A stretch of 64,000 nt of DNA from Pelagibacterales bacterium SAG-MED49 (GTDB lineage Bacteria; Pseudomonadota; Alphaproteobacteria; Pelagibacterales; Pelagibacteraceae), in assembly GCA_014653365.1 (NCBI GenBank), contig JACWEQ010000002.1:1-64000 (forward strand), read 5' to 3'. Position numbers and translations under genes: made by a program. How positions within the stretch are numbered: position 1 is the stretch's first letter; every line of letters begins with the position of its first letter. A model generated the notes under the pieces. The model saw nothing but the letters and a program-made list of their open reading frames with translations, ran no database searches and had not been told where the DNA came from. Shown one piece after another: positions 18,695 to 27,602 of this stretch.

Positions 18695-19321
18695 ATGAAT
18701 GTCACAATCGTTGATTATAACTCTGGGAACATAAGCTCTGTTATTAACTCCTTTAAAGAAGTTGCCAAAGATAATGTTAATATCGAAGTAACCTCAGATT
18801 TAAACAAGATTAAATCCAGTGATAAAGTGGTATTGCCAGGCCAGGGCTCGTTTAAGAGCTGTGTTGACGCTTTAAACGGTATAAATGGCTTAGTTGATAG
18901 TTTAAACGAATTTGTAATTAATAACAAAAAACCACTGCTTGGAATTTGTGTTGGTTTACAGATGTTTGCAGACATAGGCTATGAGGAAAAAGAGACAAAA
19001 GGCTTAGGCTGGATTTCAGGAAAGGTTTCAAAAATAGATAATCAAAATAATAAGTTCAAACTTCCGCATATTGGTTGGAACGAAATCAATATTGTAAAAG
19101 ATAGTAAGATATTTAAAGATATAGATAATAATTCCCACATGTATTTTGTTCATAGCTATGAATTTATTCCTGAACGGAAAGATGTAATTTCTGCAACAAC
19201 AGATTATTCATCAAACATTGTGTGCTCTGTTGAAAAAGAAAATATTTTTGGGACCCAATTTCACCCTGAAAAGAGTGATAAAATGGGACTTAAAATGATT
19301 GATAATTTTATAAATCTATAG
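18695..19321 (+). CDS. hisH: Imidazole glycerol phosphate synthase, glutamine amidotransferase subunit
   Basis: HisH hydrolyses glutamine and passes ammonia to HisF. The 208-residue class I amidotransferase has the N-terminal VDYNSGNISSV, the KVVLPGQGSF oxyanion strand, the nucleophile cysteine in GICVGLQMFA and the catalytic FHPEKS. It starts 5 bases after hisB and is followed by hisA after 2 bases. Confidence 0.96.
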   Translation: MNVTIVDYNSGNISSVINSFKEVAKDNVNIEVTSDLNKIKSSDKVVLPGQGSFKSCVDALNGINGLVDSLNEFVINNKKPLLGICVGLQMFADIGYEEKETKGLGWISGKVSKIDNQNNKFKLPHIGWNEINIVKDSKIFKDIDNNSHMYFVHSYEFIPERKDVISATTDYSSNIVCSVEKENIFGTQFHPEKSDKMGLKMIDNFINL

Positions 19322-19323
19322 AT

Positions 19324-20046
19324 ATGAAAATATTTCCTGCGATAGATATTAAGGATAAAAAATGTGTGAGGTTAGTTAAAGGAGACTTTGATAACAAAAC
19401 TGTTTATGAAATGTCTCCAGTTGATCAGGCGGGCAAATATAAAGATCATGGTTTTAAAAATTTACACATAGTTGATTTAGATGGAGCTTTAACTGGAGAA
19501 ACAGTCAATCTGGATATCATTCAAGAAATAGTACATAAATTTGATATAATGATTGAAGTAGGGGGAGGCATTAGAACTATTGATGGTATTGAAAAATACA
19601 CAAATGTGGGTGTTGAAAAAGTTATTTTAGGAAGTGCCGCTATCAAAGATAAAAACTTTTTAAAAGAAGCTTGTCAAAAATTTCAAAATAAAATTGCATT
19701 AGGTTTGGACGCTAAAGATGGATATCTGTCAGTCTCCGGTTGGAAAGAAAATTCAAATCGATTAACTTTGGATTATCTTAAAGAGGTTAATGATTTTGGA
19801 GCAAGCAGGTTAATTTATACAGATATAAATCGTGATGGAATGAAGCAAAGCCCCAACTTTGAAGAAACATCAAAAGTTGCTGATGTTTCAAATTGTCCAG
19901 TGATTATTTCTGGAGGCGTTTCTTCAATTGACGATGTTAAAAATGCAAAGAACTTAAACAATAATATTGAAGGCATAATTGTTGGCAAAGCAATATATGA
20001 TGGTGATATTAAACTAGATGAATTGGCAAGAGAAATAGATGCTTAA
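19324..20046 (+). CDS. hisA: Phosphoribosylformimino-5-aminoimidazole carboxamide ribotide isomerase
   Basis: HisA carries out the Amadori isomerisation of ProFAR to PRFAR. The 240-residue TIM barrel has [18 protein letters not shown] with the catalytic aspartate, VEVGGGIRT, the second catalytic aspartate in YTDINRDGM and IISGGVSS, each half carrying one phosphate-binding loop. It overlaps hisF by 8 bases. Confidence 0.96.
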   Translation: MKIFPAIDIKDKKCVRLVKGDFDNKTVYEMSPVDQAGKYKDHGFKNLHIVDLDGALTGETVNLDIIQEIVHKFDIMIEVGGGIRTIDGIEKYTNVGVEKVILGSAAIKDKNFLKEACQKFQNKIALGLDAKDGYLSVSGWKENSNRLTLDYLKEVNDFGASRLIYTDINRDGMKQSPNFEETSKVADVSNCPVIISGGVSSIDDVKNAKNLNNNIEGIIVGKAIYDGDIKLDELAREIDA

Positions 20047-20794
20047 AAATAGAATAATACCATGTCTAGATGTTAAGAATGGCCGTGTAGTGAAGGGTAT
20101 TAACTTCGTTGATTTAAAAGATGCTGGTGATCCAGTAGAACAAGCTAAAATTTATAGCGATGGTGGAGCAGATGAAATATGTTTTTTGGATATTACTGCT
20201 TCAAATGAAAACAGAGATACAATTTATGAAGTGGTTGAAAGAACATCTAAGAAATGTTTTGTTCCATTAACAGTTGGTGGTGGGGTTAGAAGTGTTGATG
20301 ATATTAATAAATTATTAAATTGTGGAGCAGATAAAGTTTCAATCAATACTGCGGCCGTACAAAATCCTGACGTAATTATTGAAAGTTCCAAAAAATTTGG
20401 ATCTCAATGTATTGTTGTTGCAATAGATGCTAAAAAAAATGACAATAAATGGGAAGTTTTTACACATGGTGGAAGAAAAAACACAGGCATCGATTCAATA
20501 GAATTTGCAAAAAAAATGGAAGATTGTGGGGCAGGCGAACTGTTAGTTACATCTATGGATAGGGATGGAACACAGGTTGGTTATGATATTGACTTGATGT
20601 CTAATATATCATTAAAAGTTAATATACCCGTGATTGCTTCAGGTGGGGTCGGTAATTTAGATCATTTAGCAGATGGTATAAAATTAGGAAATGCTAGTGC
20701 AGTTTTAGCTGCTTCCATATTTCATTACGGAAAACATTCAATAAAAGAAGCTAAGGAATATTTGGACTCGAAAGGAATTCCTGTTAGAATTTAA
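20039..20794 (+). CDS. hisF: Imidazole glycerol phosphate synthase, cyclase subunit
   Basis: HisF is the cyclase that forms imidazoleglycerol phosphate and AICAR from PRFAR and ammonia delivered by HisH. The 251-residue TIM barrel has [15 protein letters not shown] with the catalytic aspartate, LTVGGGVRS, the second catalytic aspartate in VVAIDAKK and [13 protein letters not shown] made here feeds purine synthesis through purH, also in the window at 29.5-31 kb. It overlaps hisA by 8 bases and is followed by hisE after one base. Confidence 0.97.
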   Translation: MLKNRIIPCLDVKNGRVVKGINFVDLKDAGDPVEQAKIYSDGGADEICFLDITASNENRDTIYEVVERTSKKCFVPLTVGGGVRSVDDINKLLNCGADKVSINTAAVQNPDVIIESSKKFGSQCIVVAIDAKKNDNKWEVFTHGGRKNTGIDSIEFAKKMEDCGAGELLVTSMDRDGTQVGYDIDLMSNISLKVNIPVIASGGVGNLDHLADGIKLGNASAVLAASIFHYGKHSIKEAKEYLDSKGIPVRI

Positions 20795-20795
20795 T

Positions 20796-21068
20796 ATGCT
20801 AAATACTTTAGAAAACTTAATTAAGCTTGCAAGAGAAAGAAAAAAAAAACCCATCGAAGGCTCTTATACAAATAAATTACTTTTAGATAAATCTTTAAGT
20901 AAAGCAAAAGTATTAGAAGAAATAGATGAGTTAATAGAAGCAATTGAAGAAGATACAAATAAAATTCATGAAGCAGCAGATGTTTTTTACCATTTATTAA
21001 TGTATTTAGAAGCAAATGAAGTCAAAATTGAAGATGTCATGTCTGAATTAGAAAAAAGAAAAAAATGA
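20796..21068 (+). CDS. hisE: Phosphoribosyl-ATP pyrophosphatase
   Basis: HisE removes pyrophosphate from phosphoribosyl-ATP. The 90-residue protein is the stand-alone all-helical MazG-like form; KVLEEIDELIEAIEED and HEAADVFYHLLMYLE hold the metal-binding acidic residues. No HisI cyclohydrolase domain is fused and no hisI gene is in the window. It overlaps the following HIT gene by 4 bases. Confidence 0.94.
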   Translation: MLNTLENLIKLARERKKKPIEGSYTNKLLLDKSLSKAKVLEEIDELIEAIEEDTNKIHEAADVFYHLLMYLEANEVKIEDVMSELEKRKK

Positions 21069-21430
21069 TTTATGATGAAAATAATATTTTTGCGAAAATT
21101 TTAAGAGGTGAAATTCCTTGTAATAAAATTTATGAAGATGATTTTGTTTTTTCATTTCATGATATAAATCCTCAAAAAAAAATTCATGCTTTAGTGATTC
21201 CAAAAGGAAAGTATATTGATCTCGATGAGTTTAGTTTAAATGCATCCCCAGACGAGATGGTTGGGTTGATAAAGGGAATAAATAAAGTTGCAAAAAAACT
21301 TGGTATTTCAACAGAAATAGGTAAAGGTTATAGAGCTTTAACCAATATAAGTGATCATGGTGGTCAAGAAGTCCCACATTTGCATTTCCATTTATTTGGA
21401 GGAGAAAATGTAGGTAGAATGGTTGAGTGA
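21065..21430 (+). CDS. HIT family hydrolase (HinT-like)
   Basis: A 121-residue histidine-triad protein. The signature PHLHFHLFGGE is the HxHxHxx catalytic motif, and FAKILRGEIPCNKIYEDD is the usual N-terminus of the HinT branch, which cleaves nucleoside phosphoramidates. It overlaps hisE and the next gene by four bases each, so it is part of the his operon. This location after hisE is common in alphaproteobacteria. The physiological substrate is unknown. Confidence 0.92.
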   Translation: MIYDENNIFAKILRGEIPCNKIYEDDFVFSFHDINPQKKIHALVIPKGKYIDLDEFSLNASPDEMVGLIKGINKVAKKLGISTEIGKGYRALTNISDHGGQEVPHLHFHLFGGENVGRMVE

Positions 21431-21930
21431 AACAAGAAGTAAAAAGAAATTATCTAGAAATTAATTCATTACAGGATTTAAAAGAATCAAAACTTCCCTC
21501 AGAAGATTATTCTTTGGAATTATTAGATCCTATAAATTTTCAATTAAATAAATTTTTTTATAAAAATATTGGCAAGAAACATAATTGGGTAGATAGACTA
21601 ATTTGGTCAGAGCAACAATGGATAGACTATGTTTTAAGTAAAAAGGTTAAAACTTATGTGTTCAAGCATAAAGATGATTTGGCAGGCTTCTTTGAATTAA
21701 TATTTCATTATGAAAAACAAGAAGTAGAGATTGCATATTTTGGAATATTAGAAGAATATCAAAATAAAAAATTAGGATCATATTTGTTATCTAAAGCTAT
21801 AAAGAAATCTTTTGTAGAAAATATTAATCGTGTGTGGGTTCATACTTGTACATTAGATCATAAAAATGCACTAAATAACTATGTTGACAGAGGTATGAAA
21901 ATTTTTAAAACTGAAATAATAAAAATTTAG
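21427..21930 (+). CDS. GNAT family N-acetyltransferase
   Basis: A 167-residue protein with a GNAT fold: GFFELIFHYEKQEVEIAYFG (strands beta 4-5) followed by EYQNKKLGSYLLSKAI, which fits the acetyl-CoA pyrophosphate-binding Q/RxxGxG/A loop. It starts with GTG overlapping the HIT stop by 4 bases and is the last gene of the his transcription unit. Its substrate cannot be told. Its TAG stop interlocks with the lolA stop on the other strand within TTAG. Confidence 0.85.
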   Translation: MKQEVKRNYLEINSLQDLKESKLPSEDYSLELLDPINFQLNKFFYKNIGKKHNWVDRLIWSEQQWIDYVLSKKVKTYVFKHKDDLAGFFELIFHYEKQEVEIAYFGILEEYQNKKLGSYLLSKAIKKSFVENINRVWVHTCTLDHKNALNNYVDRGMKIFKTEIIKI

Positions 21931-22475
21931 TTTTGCAAAGGTAGTTTAAATACATTATTAGAAATTTTCTGATTAATTTGGATTGAAGACAGTAGTGTAA
22001 TACTCTGATTTTGATATATGTCCTTAGTTTGCCATCCTATTAAATCAAATGTTTTATTATCAAAAAAAACATTAATTTCATTATTATTTTCTATGATAGT
22101 ATAATTGATAAATGACTGATCTATAATTTTTGCTTTTAAATTACTAATTTTTTTGATTAGATACTTTTTATCTAATATTAGATTCAGAGGAGTTTTTTGC
22201 AGAGGATATCTATAAAAACTCGTTGTAGTTTTTATGACTAAGGATTTACCATTGGACACTAGAACCTTATCATTATTTTTTAAATATTTACAAAAAATTT
22301 TTTTAGGATACTCAATTATGCAGCTTCCATTTTCTATTTTACCATTAATATTTTGTTCAAACTCAAAACTTAAATTTGTAGTTTTTTCTAAATTTTCGAT
22401 AATTTGAGTTTTGTTATTTGCATTGGTATTGGTAATAAAAATGAAAAAAAATAGAAAGATAAAATACTTAAACAT
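21927..22475 (-). CDS. lolA: Outer membrane lipoprotein carrier LolA family protein
   Basis: LolA carries lipoproteins from the LolCDE transporter through the periplasm to the outer membrane. The 182-residue protein has a 19-residue signal peptide (MFKYFIFLFFFIFITNTNA), then LSFEFEQNINGKIENGSC matching the F.Q.i....G...i..P region of LolA, and FDLIGWQTKDIYQNQSITLLSSIQIN in the C-terminal half. Sequence is divergent but length, export signal and position directly after ftsK fit; ftsK-lolA is the conserved order. It shares one base with ftsK. Confidence 0.85.
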   Translation of the reverse strand: MFKYFIFLFFFIFITNTNANNKTQIIENLEKTTNLSFEFEQNINGKIENGSCIIEYPKKIFCKYLKNNDKVLVSNGKSLVIKTTTSFYRYPLQKTPLNLILDKKYLIKKISNLKAKIIDQSFINYTIIENNNEINVFFDNKTFDLIGWQTKDIYQNQSITLLSSIQINQKISNNVFKLPLQN

Positions 22476-24559
22476 TAAAGAACATCTCTTTTACCTACAT
22501 GATTAGCCTTACTGACAATTCCATCTGCTTCCATCATATCAATAATTCTTGCAGCCCTATTGTATCCAATTTGAAATTTTCTTTGTAAAAATGAAGTAGA
22601 AGCTTTACCTTCAGATCGAATAATTTCTAATGCTTGTTGATAAAGCTCATCCTTATCACCTTGGCTCTTGCTATCTCCAATTTCTTTTTCATCTGCAAAG
22701 TTAAAAATTTCATCTACATAATCAGGTTCTGCTTGTGATCTGAGTGAAGTATTAATTTTTTCAATTTCATTATCAGAAACAAATGGAGCATGTATTCTTA
22801 CTATACGATTAGCAGATGACATATATAACATATCTCCCTTGCCAAGTAATTGTTCTGCTCCTTGCTCTCCAAGAATTGTTCTACTATCTATTTTAGATGT
22901 AACTTGAAAAGATATTCTGGTAGGAAAATTGGCCTTAATAGTCCCAGTAATTACATCTACACTTGGTCTTTGAGTTGCCATTATAATATGAATTCCAGCT
23001 GCTCGTGCCATTTGGGAGAGTTTTTGAATATAATTTTCAATCTCTTTACCAGCAACTAACATCAGGTCAGACATTTCATCAACCACTACCACGATGTAGG
23101 GCATAGGCAGTTTATGTTTAGTATTATAACCATCAATATTTCTAACACCTTCTTTTGTCATTAATCTGTATCTATTTTCCATTTCTTTAACGACCCAACC
23201 AAGTACTGATGCTGCTTTTTTAGCTTCTGTAATCACCGGACATAATAAATGTGGAATTCCTTCATAAGTAGAAAGTTCAAGCATTTTTGGATCTATCAAA
23301 ATGAACTTACATCTATCTGGTGTATGACGATATAGTAAAGATAATATTATGGTATTAATACAAACAGATTTTCCTGATCCTGTTGTCCCTGCAATAAGAA
23401 GATGTGGCATAGACGCTAAGTCACCCACGATCGGTTTACCTGAAATATTTTTCCCAAGTGCAATTGGTAATTTAATTTCTCGTTTTTTGAAATCAGGATT
23501 GTTTAAAATTTCACTTAAATAAACATTTTCTCTAGAGTTATTTGGAAGCTCAATCCCAACTGTATTACTTCCAGGTATTGTGGCAATCCTCGCTGATTCA
23601 GAACTTGTATTTCTAGCTATGTCATCAGATAGGTTGATAATTTTAGAAACTTTTACACCAGCAGCAGGCTCAAATTCGTTTAGAGTAACTACAGGTCCAT
23701 GGCTAACTTTTTTGATATTACCACTAACACCAAAATCCATTAAAATCTTTTCTAAAAACTCTGGATCGTGAGTTTCATTTTTATTAAAATTTTCTCTTTC
23801 TTTTTTAGAAGGCGTTTTAAGCAAATCCAAATCAGGTAGTTTAAATTTAATTTTATACTCAGGTATATTTTCAGTTTTTATAAACGGTAAATCTTCCTGA
23901 ATAAGATTTTTAATTTGATCTTGTGGAATATATTCATTAATTATTTCACTTTTGTTAGTGTAATTTTTAGTTTTATTATTTGAAAAGAAGTTAAAAATTT
24001 TTTTAATATTTTTATAAAAATTTTTAAGATTAAAATTAATACTTTTTAGAAATAAAATTGAGACTAATAAGATTAAGATGTAATAAGATATACTTTCATT
24101 AATTCTTATTAAAGAATTTAAAAATATTTGATCTAAGTAATTGCCAACAAATCCACCATTGCCATTTATATAAAGAGTAAAATCTTCAGAATAAAAATAA
24201 GTTAAAAAAAGTGTACCAAAAATAGAATAAAGAATTGCAAAAAAAGTATTTTCAATAATTAGAAAAAATTCTTTTCCTTTAAATATATTAAAACCAGTTA
24301 TAATAAAAGTGAAAGACAACAAATATGCTATGAGACCAATAGATTGAAAAAATAAATCAGAGATAAAGCTACCATTGAACCCTAATAAGTTTTTAATTTT
24401 GGTACCATCAGGAAAAATAAAATTTGGATCTTCAGGTGAATAGCTTGCTAGGGCCAATAACAACATAATTCCTGCAATAAAAACTATAACACCAAGAATT
24501 TCAGCCAATCTTTTAATGGCGAAATTAATCAATAAATCAGCTGTTTTTTTTATATTCAT
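22475..24559 (-). CDS. ftsK: DNA translocase FtsK
   Basis: FtsK pumps DNA at the division septum and activates XerCD at dif. The 694-residue protein is a short FtsK: four membrane helices in the first 180 residues, a brief linker, the alpha domain, the RecA-like motor with Walker A GTTGSGKS at 391-398 and Walker B VVVVDEMSDLM, and a C-terminal gamma winged helix (STSFLQRKFQIGYNRAARIIDMMEADGIV) that reads polar sequences. The long proline/glutamine-rich linker of E. coli FtsK is absent, in keeping with a streamlined genome. Confidence 0.96.
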   Translation of the reverse strand: MNIKKTADLLINFAIKRLAEILGVIVFIAGIMLLLALASYSPEDPNFIFPDGTKIKNLLGFNGSFISDLFFQSIGLIAYLLSFTFIITGFNIFKGKEFFLIIENTFFAILYSIFGTLFLTYFYSEDFTLYINGNGGFVGNYLDQIFLNSLIRINESISYYILILLVSILFLKSINFNLKNFYKNIKKIFNFFSNNKTKNYTNKSEIINEYIPQDQIKNLIQEDLPFIKTENIPEYKIKFKLPDLDLLKTPSKKERENFNKNETHDPEFLEKILMDFGVSGNIKKVSHGPVVTLNEFEPAAGVKVSKIINLSDDIARNTSSESARIATIPGSNTVGIELPNNSRENVYLSEILNNPDFKKREIKLPIALGKNISGKPIVGDLASMPHLLIAGTTGSGKSVCINTIILSLLYRHTPDRCKFILIDPKMLELSTYEGIPHLLCPVITEAKKAASVLGWVVKEMENRYRLMTKEGVRNIDGYNTKHKLPMPYIVVVVDEMSDLMLVAGKEIENYIQKLSQMARAAGIHIIMATQRPSVDVITGTIKANFPTRISFQVTSKIDSRTILGEQGAEQLLGKGDMLYMSSANRIVRIHAPFVSDNEIEKINTSLRSQAEPDYVDEIFNFADEKEIGDSKSQGDKDELYQQALEIIRSEGKASTSFLQRKFQIGYNRAARIIDMMEADGIVSKANHVGKRDVL

Positions 24560-24621
24560 ATAAATGAATCAATTTAATCACTTTGTATCATCTAATTTTT
24601 ATTGTTAAAATTAAAAATAAT

Positions 24622-25698
24622 ATGAAAGTTTGTATACTAGGAAACGGCCTATCAAGCTTAACTTTAGCTAAAGCTTTAGTTAATCAAAATATTTATGTTG
24701 AGCTTATAACACAAAAAAAAAATTTAAAAATAGGTCAATCTAGAACACTCGGTATTTCAAAAAGTAATACTGATTTTTTTACAAAAAATATAATTAATAT
24801 TGAAAAACTTCTTTGGAAGTTAAAAAGGATCGAAATATATACGGATAATTTAAAAAATGAAAAGTTGTTAAATTTTGAAAATAATAATGAACAAATTTTT
24901 TCTATCATAAGAAATTATGAACTATATAAGGTTTTGGAAAAAGATTTATCTAAAAATAAATATTTTACAAAAAAACATTTAACTAATAAAAATTTATCTT
25001 TTGTTAATAATTATGGAATAATAATTAATTGTGATTATTTTCATAATTTTACTAATAATTATTTTAGTAAAAAAATAATTAAAAAATATAATAGTATTGC
25101 TTATACAACCACCATTAGGCATAAAAAAATTTTAAACAATATAGCATCACAAATTTTTACGAAAAGAGGACCTTTGGCATTTTTACCAATTTCAAATATA
25201 GAAACTTCAATAGTTTATTCAGTTCATAATTCAACTGAAAAAGAAAATAATATAAGTGAATTAATTAAAAAATATAATTTTAAATATGAGATTATTAAAA
25301 TAGATAAAATAGATAGTTTTGAATTAAAATCTTTAAATTTAAGATCTTATTATCATAATAATATTTTGGCGTTTGGTGATTTACTTCATAAAATTCATCC
25401 TTTAGCTGGACAAGGATTTAACATGACTATTAGAGACATAAAGGTTCTTATGAATATAATCAAAAATAAATTAGATTTAGGTTTGCCACTGGATAGCTCA
25501 GTGAACAAAGAATTTGAAAAAAATTTAAAATATAAAAACTTTATTTTTTCAAATGGAGTTAATTTTATTCATGAGTTTTTTAATATAGAAAGAAAAACAA
25601 ATAATAACATTTTAAGTAAATCAGTTCAATTTTTAGGAAAAAATTCTTCGGTAAATAAAGTGTTCACTAAGATTGCAGACAAGGGAATTTTATCTTAA
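24622..25698 (+). CDS. UbiH/COQ6-type FAD-dependent monooxygenase
   Basis: A 358-residue flavoprotein hydroxylase of the ubiquinone-biosynthesis group. It has the N-terminal dinucleotide motif CILGNGLSSLTLAKAL and the diagnostic FAD ribityl motif AFGDLLHKIHPLAGQGFNMTIRD. UbiH-family enzymes hydroxylate the ubiquinone ring; the exact position modified cannot be assigned. The frame is open 13 codons earlier from a TTG, but ATG at 24622 starts right at the flavin fold. The middle is unusually rich in Asn, Lys and Ile and poorly conserved. It converges with the LON-domain gene with one base between the stops. Confidence 0.8.
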   Translation: MKVCILGNGLSSLTLAKALVNQNIYVELITQKKNLKIGQSRTLGISKSNTDFFTKNIINIEKLLWKLKRIEIYTDNLKNEKLLNFENNNEQIFSIIRNYELYKVLEKDLSKNKYFTKKHLTNKNLSFVNNYGIIINCDYFHNFTNNYFSKKIIKKYNSIAYTTTIRHKKILNNIASQIFTKRGPLAFLPISNIETSIVYSVHNSTEKENNISELIKKYNFKYEIIKIDKIDSFELKSLNLRSYYHNNILAFGDLLHKIHPLAGQGFNMTIRDIKVLMNIIKNKLDLGLPLDSSVNKEFEKNLKYKNFIFSNGVNFIHEFFNIERKTNNNILSKSVQFLGKNSSVNKVFTKIADKGILS

Positions 25699-25699
25699 A

Positions 25700-26347
25700 T
25701 TATTGAAGTGTCGTATTGTTGAAAATATCATGAGTGTATGTACTTAAAATTTCAGCTATTTTATTTTTTCTTATATCAAGATTTTTAGCCTCTAATAAAA
25801 ACTGTTTTTCCTCTAAAGAGAACGGCGAAGCCATTGCTAAAGCATTTATTGTTTCATCTAGACTTTGTTTTTCAAGTTCTTTCCAATTAATTATGAAGCC
25901 TCTTTTTTCAAATAATGATTTTAAATCTTTAAAAATCAATTCAAGATCAGAAAATTTAAGCTCTTCCTTTTTTACGTTAAGGTCATGATAAAATTTTTCA
26001 AAGTTAACCTCAAATTCTCTGTACTTTTTATCTGATCCAATTTCTTTAATAATTTCAAATCTAATCAAACCTCTCAGTTCAATTAAATAGCGCCCATCAT
26101 CTGTTTCTTTAAAACTTGTTATTTTTCCTAAACAACCAATTTGATGTAGATCTGGCTCAAATTTATCAACATTGTTAGAGTTTAATGGCTGTATCATACC
26201 TATTAACTTGTTTGATTTCATACTTTCATTGATCATATCGATATACCGTGGCTCAAAAATATTAAATGGAACAGTGGTTTTAGGAAAAATTATAAAGTTA
26301 CTCAATGGAAAAACTGGTATTTTTTTAGGAAGTTCAATTTTTTTCAT
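25700..26347 (-). CDS. LON N-terminal (substrate-binding) domain protein
   Basis: A 215-residue protein consisting only of the Lon N-terminal PUA-like domain: KIPVFPLSNFIIFPKTTVPFNIFEPRY at the start, GCLGKITSFKETDDGRYLIELRGLIRF and FSLEEKQFLLEA near the end. There is no ATPase or protease domain. Such stand-alone proteins are widespread in alphaproteobacteria and their role is not established; protein binding is the likely activity. The stop is one base from that of the convergent UbiH-like gene. Confidence 0.88.
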   Translation of the reverse strand: MKKIELPKKIPVFPLSNFIIFPKTTVPFNIFEPRYIDMINESMKSNKLIGMIQPLNSNNVDKFEPDLHQIGCLGKITSFKETDDGRYLIELRGLIRFEIIKEIGSDKKYREFEVNFEKFYHDLNVKKEELKFSDLELIFKDLKSLFEKRGFIINWKELEKQSLDETINALAMASPFSLEEKQFLLEAKNLDIRKNKIAEILSTYTHDIFNNTTLQ

Positions 26348-26449
26348 AATATAATTAACTATATCATAAAATTGATTTAATCATTACTAAATTTATAAAA
26401 AGTTATAAATTATAATTGTTATTTTTTTTTACTTCAATAGAAAGTACTA

Positions 26450-27301
26450 ATGATTTTCTGGGTAGCATCTTATCCTAAAAGTGGCAATACATGGCTTAGA
26501 GCATTGTTAGCGTCATATTATTATTCTAACGATGGAACTTTTGATCAGAAATTATTAAAAAAAATTGAACAGTTTCCTCAAAAAAAAAATTTTTTTCCAG
26601 ATTTTGATTATGACCAAAAAATAGTTACTGACACTTCTAGATTTTGGATTAAAGCTCAGGAACTGATAAATTTAGATAAAAAGTTAAGATTTTTTAAAAC
26701 ACACAATATTTTGGGTGGATTAAATGGTAATCAATTTACTAATACTAAAAATACCATTGGGGGCATTTATATTGTGCGAGATCCTAGAAATGTTATTACA
26801 TCTTTAAAAAATCATTTTGAAATGAATGATAGCGATGCTTTAGAATTTATGCTTAGTAAAAATAAGTATACTTATAATTATCATGCAGAAAATGATTATA
26901 GTGACTTTCAATTTATTAGTTCATGGGAAAATAATTATAAATCCTGGAAAAACCAAAAAAATATTCCTGTTAAATTTATAAAATATGAGGATCTAAATTC
27001 CAAAACTTATGAAGTATTTAAGGAATTAATAAATTTTATTAATACAACCTCAAAAAATAAGAATATATTTGACAGAAATAAAGCCCAAAAAGCTATTTAT
27101 TCATCATCTTTTGATAATTTAAAAACTATAGAAAGTAAAAATGGTTTTTCAGAATCTGTCTTATCGAAAAAACGTACGAAAAAAATTTCATTTTTTCATT
27201 TAGGTCCCAAAAATAATTGGAAAAAAATTTTTAGTGAAGATTATCAAAATAAGCTCACTTTGAAATTTGAGAGCAATCTTAAAGAATTAAATTATATTTA
27301 A
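26450..27301 (+). CDS. Sulfotransferase family protein
   Basis: A 283-residue PAPS-dependent sulfotransferase. The 5'-phosphosulfate loop YPKSGNTWLRALL lies at residues 8-20 and the 3'-phosphate-binding motif IVRDPRNVITSLKNHF near residue 107-122; the end FFHLGPKNNWKKIF matches the usual region near the C-terminus (RKGxxGDWK-like). The acceptor is unknown. It lies just before the tRNA-Gly-bracketed island and may be part of the same variable stretch, although its base composition is as AT-rich as the genome. Confidence 0.88.
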   Translation: MIFWVASYPKSGNTWLRALLASYYYSNDGTFDQKLLKKIEQFPQKKNFFPDFDYDQKIVTDTSRFWIKAQELINLDKKLRFFKTHNILGGLNGNQFTNTKNTIGGIYIVRDPRNVITSLKNHFEMNDSDALEFMLSKNKYTYNYHAENDYSDFQFISSWENNYKSWKNQKNIPVKFIKYEDLNSKTYEVFKELINFINTTSKNKNIFDRNKAQKAIYSSSFDNLKTIESKNGFSESVLSKKRTKKISFFHLGPKNNWKKIFSEDYQNKLTLKFESNLKELNYI

Positions 27302-27322
27302 TCAAAAATAATTTCTTATAGC

Positions 27323-27351
27323 TTGAATTTCTAAAAACCAATATCTATAAT
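27323..27351 (+). promoter_or_regulatory. Sigma-70-type promoter in front of the tRNA-Gly remnant
   Basis: TTGAAT at 27323-27328, a 17-base spacer, and TATAAT at 27346-27351, 13 bases before the tRNA sequence. The right copy shows the same layout. If active it would transcribe the tRNA fragment into the island. Confidence 0.65.
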
Positions 27352-27364
27352 GGTTTTTTAATAA

Positions 27365-27405
27365 GCGGGCATAGCTCAGTGGTAGAGCGTCTCGTTGCCA
27401 ACGAG
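27365..27405 (+). pseudogene. tRNA-Gly(GCC) 5'-half remnant
   Basis: Forty-one bases identical to the 5' part of the intact tRNA-Gly at 29054, from the first acceptor base to the end of the anticodon stem. The following bases do not form a T arm or an acceptor 3' strand, so no functional tRNA can be made. It is either a broken duplicate or the left attachment site of an inserted element. Confidence 0.85.
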
Positions 27406-27461
27406 GTAGTCCTTGGTTTTTATCCTTGCTAATCTTAGTCTTTCTCAACGTCTAGTTAATT

Positions 27462-27490
27462 TCGACACACTCATGACACACTTTGACACA
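27462..27490. repeat. GACACA iterons, partly repeated at 28960-28978
   Basis: GACACA occurs at 27464, 27475 and 27485, spaced 11 and 10 bases. The first 19 bases, TTCGACACACTCATGACAC, recur at 28960 with two changes, there as GACACA and GCCACA 11 bases apart. Helical-turn spacing suggests protein binding sites, for example arm sites of a recombinase or an operator. Confidence 0.55.
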
Positions 27491-27602
27491 GAAAAGAAAA
27501 GAAAAACTATGGTGAGTGGCATAAAATATAATTGTAATTAAACTGTTACAAATTTTTCATCTTATCTTGATAACTTTTCAGAAAATACAAAAGGAATATA
27601 TA

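Larger units (their letters stand above)
27322..27405 (+). repeat. Promoter plus 5'-half tRNA-Gly, left copy of an 84-bp direct repeat
   Basis: The 84 bases match 29011-29094 with 6 mismatches, all in the upstream part; the 41 bases of tRNA sequence are identical. The copy runs through the acceptor 5' strand, D arm and anticodon arm and then diverges directly after the anticodon stem. Tyrosine integrases often cross over in the anticodon arm of tRNA genes, so this may be an attachment-site scar. Confidence 0.8.
27302..27602. other. Gene-free stretch with tRNA-Gly remnant and GACACA repeats
   Basis: This 301-base stretch holds a complete promoter (27323-27351), the 5' half of a tRNA-Gly (27365-27405), a segment that resembles a decayed tRNA 3' half (GTC and GGTT plus CC at matching distances, 27406-27430) and a cluster of GACACA repeats at 27464, 27475 and 27485. 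The start of the next gene at 27603 is preceded by AAAGGA. No coding capacity was seen. Confidence 0.7.
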
